DNA from: Cristatella mucedo
Taxonomy: Eukaryota > Bryozoa > Phylactolaemata > Cristatellidae
Assembly (NCBI GenBank): GCA_009760855.2
Contig: WPIO01000001.1
Location: 21,482,501-21,542,500, forward strand
Direction: 5' to 3'
DNA length: 60,000 nt
Shown here one piece after another: positions 1 through 60,000 of this stretch. Under the pieces are notes generated by a model that saw only the letters and a program-made list of their open reading frames with translations, was not told the DNA's origin and did no database searches. Both the position numbers and the translations under genes were made by a program. Positions within the stretch are counted from its first letter, which is position 1. Every line of letters begins with the position of its first letter.

Positions 1-214
1 TTTCACGCTTTCTTGCACTGAAAAACTAGCTTATTAGTTTTCTTCGTGGCTTGACTCTAAACAAGATTTGTTAAATGGCTTATTTCTGAAATTAGTCTGA
101 TTTTTTTTTACTGAAATTAGTCTGATTTTTTATTTTTATATTTTTTTCTGTGTCTACGAGCAGCTCACTGCCTATGGACTCGCTTTGCTGAGTCGTAGTA
201 GTTCCATCACGGAA

Positions 215-565
215 GACAATGCTGCGCCATCTTGCCACGTTTTACAAGTGCGCCTACATATCGCGATCCATCATTTTCGTTGCTAATGACATCACACCTC
301 TATTTATCACTGCATTTAGTGGGTCCCTGGGATTCGTCCTTTATGTGCTTATGTGTGCTTACATTGTGCATGCTGCCACTAACCATACTTGCATGCTGTC
401 CCTGTGCATCTCACCCCTAACCATGTTATTCTTGTTGTTTATTGGACATGCTTCCATTAACCTTTCGATCGTGCTTCCTTTGCAGCAAATGTAAAGTGCC
501 TTGAAAGAGATTGATTTGTCTGAGGGCGCTAGATCAAATTTATTATTATTACCATTATTACACCT
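215..565 (+). mobile_element. LINE family 2 (L2-like), 3' end with (ATT)n tail
   Basis: The sequence tgcatttagtgggtccctgg through taaccatgttattcttgttg is shared with the copy at 35745. Both end in a segment around AAATGTAAAGTGCCTTGAAA followed by an ATT-repeat tail. It is a truncated non-coding 3' end of an L2-like element. Confidence 0.7.
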
Positions 566-1029
566 GAGCCGTTAAGGTGCTTGTAGCCCCCACAGCATTT
601 GATCTGTCTCTATAGACTCTTATGGTCCATCGTGTCTGTGATGTGTCTGTTGTTTGTGAATTGTGAGAAATAGGTGGCATTCAACCGACATTTGCTCATG
701 AAGCTGCCCTTTGTGTGGGCAGTGTGCAGCAACCAAGCTTCTTACCCTGCCCCACTCCGAGTCTGCACTGCTGAAAGTGAACACTCAATTTGGTGGGAGT
801 TCACTCATCTATTGAGCTATTCATTAGGCCTTCGATTGAGTTGTTGAGTTCAGAAATGGCTTTACTACAACATCAGCAGTATGGTTTGCTCTTGCTGTGC
901 TGGGAATGGGGACCCCACACCCCTTCACAGCTGTCTGAATTCTTAACCGGGCAGCTCAGGTCTTTTGAAATCGTTGGGCTGAAGGAGCAACGTCAACTTT
1001 TCTGACATCTTTATGAAATCAGAAGAGCG

Positions 1030-1060
1030 CCTCCTGATCACCATGCTGATGATCAGGAGG
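1030..1060. repeat. Inverted repeat, 11-bp stem
   Basis: CCTCCTGATCA (1030-1040) and TGATCAGGAGG (1050-1060) around CCATGCTGA. Located in a SMG5 intron. Confidence 0.92.
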
Positions 1061-1207
1061 AGCTTGGTTAGCTCCCTGTGAAATCACAAGGGCATTTTAG
1101 GCGTTGTATCCTGGAGTGTGGTGTAGGGCTTGGCCTGCTTTTGGCAACAGTATTGTTGCTGACCAAAACAGGGATACTCTAGTACTAGCCACTCAGCGAT
1201 CCTACTG

Positions 1208-1212
<5 letters not shown>

Positions 1213-1295
<83 letters not shown>
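1213..1295 (+). repeat. (CT)n microsatellite
   Basis: About 41 CT units without interruption in a SMG5 intron. Confidence 0.97.
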
Positions 1296-1298
<3 letters not shown>

Positions 1299-2246
1299 TT
1301 GCATAATTCCACCCGGCATAACTTTTATTGTTCGAACATGAAAATCGTTGGCAGGATTCTGGAAGTGGTATATCTCACGTCAAATTCGAGCTTTGTCTTG
1401 CTTTATAACACGTTGTACTCTTTTATTTGTGGGTATGCCAAATATCTCCATATCGAAAAAGTCATCTCGTCGACCTATGCCGCACTGCTTTAAGGGATGA
1501 CCAAGGGTTGAGACATCCCGCTTTGCTCAGGCACAGACTTTGGCCAGACTTGTTTCGAGACTATGCAAGAAATTGATAATGTCGTTATGGTGAGAAACCA
1601 GCCAACTATATTTGTTGATTTAAAAAGATCTGTAGAATTGTATAACAAAGTTTCCATTCAGATCATGAGAAGGTAATTCAGTTGAGTAAATGCATTTGGC
1701 TTAAATTTCTTGCTTATCAGAAACCGCTTTTGGGTGGTTTTTCTTTTCTACCGCATATGCATGTAGTTCTTGCACCGTTTCGAACCATGTCAAGCCTATG
1801 GTTATGCCTGTTCAAAATAGCATGCTTCAAACCCTTAGTGATTGCTGAGAAAATTCCTGAAGATGTTGCTATACATTATTAGGGAAGCGGATACTTGGTG
1901 CATCCGGTAATTATTACTTAGCAGCGTCCAGACAGTGTTTCAGAATAATATCCTTCCAAGCTGACGACTATGTCAATTAGCCCCAGCTATCCGAAATAGC
2001 TCCGGAAACTGCAAAACGGGGTCATTTCTAGTGTTTTTCACTTGTTAAGAAAGCCAAGACTGTAGCATGTGTGATTTGTTAGGAATATTGCAACATGATG
2101 TTATATCTTGATCCCAAGAATAGCACACATTTTTGTGCCAGCACTATAAGTTGTTGTTTTTTATTAGTTTTCTCTTTAATGTAGTCACTCCAGCAGTTGT
2201 GTTACTGATTTGAACCTGGTAGCGTTGCTTTTTTTTTAAATTATCT

Positions 2247-2369
2247 TGACTGGCCCGGTGGATAAGGTGTTGGCCTCGAACTAAGGTCAGGGTGAATGTA
2301 TCTGTTGACTAGAGTCGTGGGCTCCAGCCTGCGGCCTATGTAAACCGCCTGAATAGGAATTAAGTTCTC
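2247..2369 (+). mobile_element. tRNA-like SINE A, 5' part (interrupted)
   Basis: Contains GGCCCGGTGGATAAGGTGTT (A-box-like) and GTCGTGGGCTCCAGCCTGCG (B-box-like), then CCGCCTGAATAGGAATTAAG. Other copies at 27594 and 33565 share the order. It stops at TTCTCCTG, where a LINE begins; the SINE tail resumes at 2797. Confidence 0.7.
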
Positions 2370-2796
2370 CTGAACTGCTGCATCAGTTTCAGCCTGTTCG
2401 CACCCTCAGGTCCTGTGTGGACAATAAATTAGCTGTCCCATTCCTCCGCTTAAAGACAGTTGGCGACAGAAGCTTTAGCTCTGCAGGTCCTAGACTGTGG
2501 AACTCGCTTCCACAATTCTTACGCAACGACATCTACTCTCCAACTGTCGACTATGGCTCATCCTTTTCAGCGGTCCTGAACTGCTACTTCCATGCTACTC
2601 ACTACCTCAACTGCTCTCCTAACTCTGCTATGCTTCCCACTTTCTCTTTGTTGCGTGAGACGAAGTCTGTTGGCTACCGAATGCGTACCGAAAGCCGTTT
2701 AGGCTGTGAGTGCGCTATACAAAACTCTCCTGCGTAACACCCACGTGGTCTTTATGACTTTGTGGAGTTACTGACAGATACATTACATTACATTAT
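2369..2796 (+). mobile_element. LINE family 1, 3' end fragment
   Basis: It encodes CVDNKLAVPFLRLKTVGDRS, then PRLWNSLPQFLRNDIYSPTV, nearly the same as the end of the 22.5-kb copy, and ends with the same ACATT tail. It appears to be inserted into a SINE that continues on both sides (see 2247 and 2797). Confidence 0.88.
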
Positions 2797-2818
2797 ACAA
2801 ATGAATTATATATATTAT
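2797..2818 (+). mobile_element. SINE A tail, separated by LINE insertion
   Basis: ACAAATGAATTATATATAT matches the end of the SINE copy at 27594 (ATAAATGAATTATATTTT). It belongs with the SINE half at 2247. Confidence 0.6.
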
Positions 2819-2930
2819 AGATATGTATGTATATATAAATATCTTGTACTAGATATACCTCAATGCTGATGCATCTTTAGCCATGATTGGCTGGTAGCAA
2901 ATGCATAAGAAAGTCTATATCATATTTCAG

Positions 2931-40832
<37,902 letters not shown>

Positions 40833-41406
40833 TTATCCAAAACCATTTTGCTTTTATGAAGACAGCTTTTCCGTGCGACATGTCGTATAGTATAGCCTAC
40901 GTTGACAATGATGGATCCTGAAAAGTGCAAGGTGCCAAGCTAAAACATGTCCAACTGACGATGCATTCTGAGAATTCTCTGCTTGCCTTCCTGTTCGCAA
41001 AGCACAGCGGTGCTAATTTTGGATACAGAGATGCTTTGTTAGTCAAATTTCACCGTAAGCCAACCTTATTATGTGTTTTTTTTAGGTGTGACCGTATGCA
41101 ATATCGGCCAATTTTTCGAGAGATGGAAGCAGGCTTCTAAAACGAAGGGATAAAATCGTGTGGATGCAAATTTTCATTGTGAGCCTTAGTTCATCTTGCT
41201 GGTGCTCGTTCGCCTTTTGGTACCGCTCATGATGTGCAACGATGGCCATTGGATGGCTAAGCCCCACTGTAGATGCATATCCTAGGCAGCTGCATTACTA
41301 CCAGTTTTGAGTCGCCCCTATGCGGCGTATTTAATTAGAATGCTTGCGTGAGTGTCTGGCTTATTCACCGGCCTGCTTGCACTAAGTTGTGTGTCCCTAT
41401 TTGCTA

Positions 41407-41412
41407 AATAAA
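41407..41412 (+). terminator. Poly(A) signal candidate for SMG5
   Basis: AATAAA lies 575 bases after the proposed SMG5 stop, and a T/G-rich stretch follows within 40 bases. This is the usual layout of an animal cleavage and polyadenylation site. No transcript evidence was available. Confidence 0.5.
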
Positions 41413-42140
41413 GTTCCTTGCTATGATTTTCTGTTTTCCATTTAGCTCTGTGGTTAGTATAGCCTTATAGGATAACCGACTGACATCCTACTTGATTTAC
41501 AATGAATAGATATGGCTCGTCTAAAAGATTTTCTTGCTGCTATGTAACTTATAATAGAGCTCATTCATATCAAAAGTATCGTTATAGGTAATCAGGCTTA
41601 ATCCGGCAAAAAGAGAGAGAGAGCATCCAGCCAACCGATCCTCCAAAGAGGATTTTGAAGCAACTGACCTCAGCATCGAATGACAATTGCAAGTTTTTTT
41701 TTAATGGCACCTAGCTTGGTCAGCGTTAGCCACCTTCCACCTATAGCCTGGCTATGTCCATAAATCTAAAAGCAAAGGCCACAGTAATCTAAAAGAAGCT
41801 GCAAGGTGAAGTGCAGGCTCCGTTTCTTACAAATGGCCCTGGCTGCTCTTACAGGCGTCTCCTCGGGCTGTGGCATGTCTGACTTGGCAGGATTGAAATA
41901 ACGACAGAGTGAACACTTGTATCAGAATCATAAGAGTATTTTTCCCAGGCAAAACCAAAGAGACAATCGCCGGTGTGGCTGGCTTGCTTTGAAGATTTTC
42001 TGGAAGGTTATCATTGCCAGCGGAGCTCCGAGACATTGTGACCGGCATGGACCTAGCCAGCAATCCTTTAAAGAGGTTGAACTTTGCAAGGACCAAAAAG
42101 ATCATAGGCTGAAGAAGCCGTGCAGGCCGGCCGAATGCAG

Positions 42141-42159
42141 CCCCCCCCCCCCCCCCCCC
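42141..42159 (+). repeat. C19 homopolymer
   Basis: Nineteen C in a row in the intergenic region. Shorter C or G runs also occur at 46762-46773 and 28390-28400. Confidence 0.9.
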
Positions 42160-42852
42160 GTAGTTCTCCTCCCTACTTTGGCCCCTGCCGGCTGGCCACG
42201 AGTTGGGGGATAGGGGTTCAGGGCAACCCTTTCTGCCGCTTGCACGCAGACTTTTGCACTTGAATTGCAGCTAACTTTTGGTGCAAAGTCGAAGGCAAGA
42301 CCGAGCTAACAGTTATAGGCAAACTTCGAATCGCTCAGCCACAGGAAAGCTTTGCTCTTCAGAATTGGCTGAGCCAGCATTTCTCCCGTTGACTCGGCAT
42401 GGAATCTGTGCATCCTCTTCTTAAATGACCTCTCGTTTGATGACCGCATCGGCTTCGCAGTCAGGTCTGCCTATTTTCAGCAGCTTAGCATTGCACAAAT
42501 TGCGGATGTGCTTAAACGAGGGTACCACGGCTAATCTAATCCCCGCATTTGTGATATTTCAGCTGTTAGTTATGTAACTCTCTAGCGTGTGAGGCAGGTC
42601 CTCTTGCCTGTGCAGTTAGAAGCTGAAAGGTAGTGTGCAATTTGACTTCTTAGCTTATCTGTCGTGAATGTTAAAACTGCCACTTTTTTCTTACCTGCAC
42701 TGGCCTCCCCATCATGCAGCGAATAGACTTTAGGATCTTGTATTTCACTTCATGACCCTACATTTTCTGACTCGGGACTACTTAACTTCTTACTCTTAGG
42801 CTTTCCTTTGAGCCACCGACAGCCATGAAAATTTAGAGCCTGAAACCCTCCA

Positions 42853-42972
42853 CGGGCTTCCATCGCGAATCGTAAACTTGACAACGTTTAAAGCACAACT
42901 CAGAAGCTACTGCTCCTCTCAGCATATGCTTCGGTCACTTGGATTGTCCTTTAGGCACTCATGCCTGCTTTA
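42853..42972 (+). mobile_element. Possible third L2-like LINE, ORF end
   Basis: The frame GLPSRIVNLTTFKAQLRSYC ... MLRSLGLSFRHS then stop looks like the typical C-terminal end of an L2-type ORF (LP..IR....FK..LK..L). It has no match to families 1 or 2 here. Short, so uncertain. Confidence 0.4.
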
Positions 42973-45629
42973 GCCTAAACATTATTGCTGCATGCCAGCC
43001 ATCAACAGGTCATTTAAATTTCATGAAAGGGTATTCGGTTCTGCTATAAAATGCTTACTACCATTTTCATCAACCTCAAATTTTGTCGCCGACCAAAGTT
43101 GACTAAGGTGGTAGCAGCTCAGCAGCTAGTGGATGTAGACCTGTGAAGTTATGGCTTGGTGTAACAACCGATTCAGGCCTTACGTCAATGCAAGTTCCAC
43201 GTGGAGTGCACAGTCAAACGTGATCTATGCCCGAACACGGCTCACCTGTCTTGTTTGCTCGTTGGCATGGGACGGGGCCAGCCAGAAGGCCCTTCAATAG
43301 GGCCGCCCAGGCATGCATTCATAAAAACTACCAGTGTCCAAGAGTGTGTTTTTCGACCGGTCCTTAGATCACGATTGCAGTCCGATTCCACCTCGAAGCA
43401 TTGCTGGATGGCAAAGTAGGTGTTGAAACTCAGGCTCCCTCTTATCGGACTTGTATTATGGTTGCTACGAAAGTTCATTTGTAGTTCTAGTATTATGGGG
43501 TCTATTTATCTATAATGCTGGGCACCGTTAAAACTATAATCTTGTAATCTTAGTTGTAATGTCCTATAATCTTGTAAAGTTGCAATGTCCAATGAGCATT
43601 GTTAACTTGATTGCTAGTTCAACTGATACCGGAAATTTTGTCGACAGTGTTTGCACTGAAACTCGGTACCTGGAGTAAGATAGTTGACGGCAAAGGTTGT
43701 ATAGAGCCAGATGTTATCACGACGGCGTTCGCACTTATTAGCTGAGGTGTGGGCAAACTTTATTGCTGCTATGCTCCATTATTGTCTGCATACCTGTGTG
43801 CATTGGAGCTGCTCTGCGCTTTGAGGCGCTAGCTCTACAAGCGAAGGTCACGTGGCTTTGAGATCTAGCACTCATTACTTATGTCTTGCTTGTGCGAAAT
43901 ACTTCGTTTCCGCTCAGCACAATGTCTTTTCACGTGGCCCGTGCAAAATTTGTCACTTAGTAGTTGCATAATCAGCAACATGTGTCCTATTGATTACTCC
44001 CCTGGAGCCAAGCTATAGCGACAGCCACAGGACGAGCTTCGATGAAGCTTTTGATGCTAACGTCAAAGATGCCACACAGGCAGCCCCTCCCCGATCAGCT
44101 GTCAAATTGTATCGGTATCTCCAGCGAACGCTGAAAGAGACATAAGACGACCAGCTACCTGCAACTTGCTGCTGGCTCGTAATCGTTGCCATCGTAAAGA
44201 ATGTGTGATTTTGAGTCCCAAAGCCGACAGAGATGTCCGATTAAACAGGCCCTCGTATTTGGACTCAACACAAGATTTCAATCGTCTCAGAATTTGTAAC
44301 GCCAATGTATTTAGCACTGGACTGCCAAGGTAGTTGATTATCTTCTGGGAATTATGTTGCTACTGCAATACATCGGAAGCAGTGTTCTGAGGTTCTAGTT
44401 CCACTAGCATCGGTCATCCGGCAACATGTTCTCATGTTCGTTGCTCACAGTGGTCGTTCGAATTACATAGTACAGAGCCGTTCCATCGGTTAGCAATCAA
44501 AGCTCGAGGAATCTTCAAACGTCAAAACATTTTGGCTCTGCTGCTTTGCTGTCGATGCCCTTCTGCGCTAGACAAACATATTTGGAAGCATAACTATTGT
44601 TGTTTATCTAGCCGATCTTGGTTCCCTTTGTGGTGACCGCTTGCTTAGTGGCTCAGCAGGGATCTGCCGAAAAGCAGTACCGAGATCATCTCACAGGCAG
44701 TGACCAATAGCTAGCCCAATATGAGATCATATCGCCTACTGTAGCTTTTAACCCCGGAACCTCGATTAAAATACCGGGAAACTACCGACACGGCCGAGTC
44801 GTGGCTGAATCACTAGAGCGACACCACAAGCTGATGGACTATGTAGGGGACTATAGCTTATTAATAACAATGAGAGGCATTTCTCTGGAGAGCAGTCAAG
44901 CAGTTAGTGCCATCGATACTGGCCCCAGGGCTCTTTTCTCGACTGCTGGTGGTGGCAGAAGTCGTGGGAAGTAAATTGACATGAAGCACCAACGTGGTCG
45001 AGGCCAGGGTTGCATCTGAGGAGGTCTGGTGGCAACAGGCTAAACGTGTGCTCCCACATTGCTATAAGTTCTCAAAGGGCTGATCTTATCGGTTTTCTTG
45101 AGAGTTTCATCCGTAGGAATATCCTTTTAGCAATCGTCTTTGGAGTAACTCACCTCAGAGAAAGACACTGCATGACCTTTTCGTCAAACCTTCTGTTTCG
45201 GAGTGGTGGCTGAAGTGCCAACAGAGGAAAAGACAGGTGCAGGCTGCCGAAGTGGACCAGACCGCAAAGCAGATTCGAGCGCACTGGTAGGCTACAGATC
45301 ACGATCGGGCTATAATACAATACACAAGCAGGCTAGCACCAGCAGTGTACATACAGAGCACGAGCTGGCTTCTGAGCCCTACAACACTCGAGCCCAATTC
45401 CTTAGGGTAGTAGAACCGCCCCCACCAGTCACCTGCCAATCTACCCCACGTGGGCTGGGTATAGCCCGGTGTCGAAAGATTAACCCCGATACTTTATACT
45501 GCGGAAGGAAGCTGACAATACGAATAGCAGCTCTGTCATAGAGATAATGCTAAACTGCATGCTTCCACGTGTAAACGGCTATTTTAAAATGAGACTAGTC
45601 GGGCCCAACTACCACCACGACCGCGAAAA

Positions 45630-46153
45630 CGATCAGCCCACCTACTAGCTCACGGTTGATTGACAGGCTCGGCCCAGGAGGTGAGGGCGGTGCTACGCGT
45701 GCGGTGGCGAATCACCTTCGTCATCGTCGTCGATGATTGGCGACGCACCCCAGCCCCCACTGTCGATTGTGGGGCGCCGCGTCGCTGTCTGTCAGCTCAT
45801 TAACCAATCACAAGCGAACGCCCGTTGTTTGCTAAGCGCTTTGTTACCGGCGTGCCTGCGCTGCCGCCGACTTACCGGTCGCACGTCTCAATCTGCCGTC
45901 TGGTATAGCCTCCGGTGCACCGTCAGTGCCCGGTCCAGGTCGCCAGCCGACCGGCACGCCAGTTGGCCTCGCTGACTTACTAATTTGTCTCGCTACTACT
46001 CCTTCGGGTCACAGAAAGCTCTTCGGATTGCACGCGTCACCAACGAGGAACCTGCACCCACCGAGAGATCTAAGTCGGATTGTTCACCCGCACTACCCCC
46101 ACAGCGTAGCTCACCCCGACAGAATCCCGTCGTCAAGGAGCACCTCTGCAGCG
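45630..46153 (+). promoter_or_regulatory. Groucho promoter / 5'UTR region
   Basis: GC- and CpG-rich sequence just upstream of the Groucho start codon, in contrast to the AT-richer surroundings. An inverted CCAAT box (ATTGG, about 45736-45740) and a direct CCAAT (45804-45808) are visible. A CACGTG E-box lies further up at 45448. No TATA box is evident. The transcription start cannot be placed from sequence alone. Confidence 0.45.
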
Positions 46154-58211
<12,058 letters not shown>

Positions 58212-58477
58212 GTACTGCGCCGGCATCGCCCCGCCCTCGTGCTGGCCGTGAGCGCACTGCTGCCACGCTAACCTGTACGGCGGTGCGCCTGTGTGGGCAC
58301 TGTGCCGCGTAGTGTTTGCTTGCAAGTGCACGTGCCTGCTGCTTGCTTACCCTACCTTGTGGTGCTGCTTTACTTAGCTTGCCGTGATTTTGCTCCAGCT
58401 CTTGTTAGTTTTTAATATGAAATGGGCTGAAAGAAAAACGTATTAAAAACTAGACTCTTCTCTCGGTGATATATAGC

Positions 58478-58632
58478 TGATTTAACAGTCTCATTAGTAT
58501 AGCAGCAGAAGAGCCTTAAAGGCTATCACTGCCGCTTTTGGTTGGCAATAAAGGATCGCCCTCTGCTGGATTCGAACCCAAGACTTAGGTCGTTAAGAGC
58601 GAGCACTTTATCTCTGGGCTATTGCAGCCCTA
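58478..58632 (-). mobile_element. tRNA-like SINE B, reverse
   Basis: Full length on the reverse strand: tail GCTGATTTAACAGTCTCATT, body AGAGCCTTAAAGGCTATCAC, a B box (GGATTCGAACCC read backward) and an A-box region ending at TGGGCTATTGCAG. It lies in the Groucho intron after exon 9. Confidence 0.75.
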
Positions 58633-59429
58633 AGGCTGTCAGTCCTATGCTGTCAGTTGTGCTAAGTTGGTTGTTGCAGATATTCTAGATGAGCGCACTT
58701 CCGTAAAGGTACTGTTCTTGAGAAACCAAAGAGATGCATGTATCTTCACCGAAACCCAAGCAATATGCCGGTAGTAGTGCAGGCTTGACTGCCTTTCCAA
58801 GAAAACCATCTGACATGGAAGTTTATGAGTTCCAAGAATACCTTTCTACATACATTCATAGATTAAATACGCCTGGATTTTCTTTTTTTTATGCAGGAGT
58901 TTGCAGTCATGCTAAAAATATATTGTTGGGTTTCTTTGAATAAGCTGCCAAAGCAACCAAGTGGCTGGTGTTAGGAGCGCAGGTGAAACTTGTTGTCTGC
59001 TTTGTTCACAAAATGTCACCGATTCGTGCCTCTGTTACAAATCTGCTTACTGTCTCCATAGAATTGTGACCTTCACCCTTGATGAGGTTGCATTAAGGAA
59101 ATTTACTCCAGTTCTCTCGAATGACATATCAACCATAACTAATACCAGCAAGTGAAAGTAGCTGCTTTACTCCGGTGCCGTTTTTTGTGTTCATTGATAT
59201 TATCTCATCTGTAGTAGAGACTTGCAATGCATCATTTGGTAGCTGGTTGTTCCCCAGCTATGCGAATCGGCTGATATCCCTGATTTAGACTTAAAAAACC
59301 TGAGTCGAGTTCTGAGGATCTGGTTTAAGATGGTTGTGGAGTAGCTCGCGGCCCACGTAGAAAAGGGCCCATCTGGAAAATTCTATTCAGCATGTAAGCA
59401 CCACCTTTCTGTTCAAGCGGCTATATGTG

Positions 59430-59490
59430 TCACTGTGACATCCGATGGCGCTAAACAAATGTATTATTATTATTATTGTTGTTATTATGA
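59430..59490 (+). mobile_element. LINE family 2, tail only
   Basis: Only GGCGCTAAACAAATG and a long ATT tail remain. Placed in the family because the bases just before the tail match. Confidence 0.4.
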
Positions 59491-60000
59491 TTATCCTTTG
59501 CGGGCTTCTCTTGTGAGATCGGGTCCATCTTAGACAGCACTCTACACCGTCGATCACTGCACTCTTCTGAATGGACCGTGTACAGCAGTTAGTCTGATGA
59601 ACGATTCTCCAGCAATGCTTGATTTACACCTTTCCGAAGGGGATTGACTTCTTATGGCGTGACAGTCAACTTACATGCCACACCGGTCACTTGTAAGCTT
59701 CTGCTTATATACAGCCCCTCTCGAACATGTGTTCTGGTTTGCACTATTGGCTGTCATCTCAATGCGAACTACATTTATCTATCATTCCGAACAGCTGCTG
59801 CAGAGGAAAAATTCACCGAATATTTACCTGATGTCGGCCAACTTTCAGAAACTGCACGATTATAAAGTAGAACTCATCCTCATACGAACCCTACCGGGGT
59901 TGCTATAATCTGGAAATACGCATTTTTCGATGGACGTGTATTTCTTTGTAATTCAGATGACCTCTCTGATTATTGCTAGACTGAAGCAAATTTATTCAAA

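Larger units (their letters stand above)
1..2930. other. SMG5 intron before the first visible exon
   Basis: No exon of the N-terminal SMG5 domain could be recognised. It holds a LINE family 2 tail (215), a hairpin (1030), a (CT)n tract (1213), and a SINE A split by a LINE (2247-2818). Between 1300 and 2240 I see nothing distinctive. Confidence 0.6.
40833..45629. other. Intergenic region between SMG5 and Groucho
   Basis: Contains the presumed SMG5 3'UTR to about 41430, a C19 run (42141) and a possible L2-like ORF end (42853). From 43000 to 45600 no gene was recognised; a 112-codon frame at 45203 begins with GTG and has no family match. Confidence 0.55.
58212..60000. other. Groucho intron 9 (incomplete)
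   Basis: Contains a reversed SINE B (58478) and a family 2 tail (59430). Frames at 58734 and 58961 show no family match, and no SP-region or WD40 exon was seen. Confidence 0.55.

Noticed and set aside
45203-45541. 112-codon frame before Groucho
   Set aside because: Begins with GTG, has no recognised domain, and lies in probable promoter or 5'UTR sequence.
58734-59155. Two short frames after Groucho exon 9
   Set aside because: They do not look like SP-region or WD40 sequence and have no shared splice phase with exon 9.

Overview
The window is metazoan nuclear DNA. Coding sequence is in short exons joined across GT-AG introns (two look GC-AG). Introns are full of degenerate L2/CR1-like LINEs, tRNA-like SINEs and long dinucleotide microsatellites. 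There are no operons, ribosome binding sites or CRISPR arrays. The species cannot be named; the repeat make-up suggests a non-vertebrate, probably marine, animal, but that is only an inference.

Two genes are supported, both on the + strand, one after the other. (1) The 3' part of SMG5, a nonsense-mediated mRNA decay factor, runs from 2931 to about 40832. Eighteen exons are recognised by similarity to animal SMG5. They cover part of the 14-3-3-like/helical domain, a low-complexity linker with a basic run and an acidic-serine stretch, the second helical region, and the C-terminal PIN domain. The 5' exons lie before the window, and a poly(A) signal candidate sits at 41407. (2) The 5' part of a Groucho/TLE corepressor begins at 46154 after a GC-rich promoter-like stretch. 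Nine coding exons encode the Q domain, the GP-like region, the CcN region and part of the SP region. The WD40 propeller exons lie beyond 60000. Splice phases agree across all assigned junctions of both genes.

Region by region: 1-2930 is a SMG5 intron with LINE and SINE remnants. 2931-7859 holds seven SMG5 exons. 7860-20603 is mostly repeat-filled intron with two exons at 14.1-14.5 kb. 20.6-25.4 kb has three exons and a well-preserved LINE reverse transcriptase reading frame of about 630 codons. 25.4-36.4 kb is a repeat-filled intron with a chimeric, twice-invaded LINE, a transposase remnant and two strong hairpins. 36.4-40.8 kb encodes the PIN domain. 40.8-46.15 kb is intergenic. 46.15-58.2 kb is Groucho with long (CT)n tracts. 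The rest is Groucho intron.

The two genes have no known joint function: SMG5 is a cytoplasmic RNA-decay adaptor and Groucho a nuclear repressor. The most unusual observations are two candidate GC-AG introns in SMG5, a NAGNAG acceptor, nested LINE/SINE insertions in both directions, a SINE 3' tail that matches a resident LINE family, and a 440-bp perfect (GT)n array inside a dead LINE. No clearly new biological system was found.
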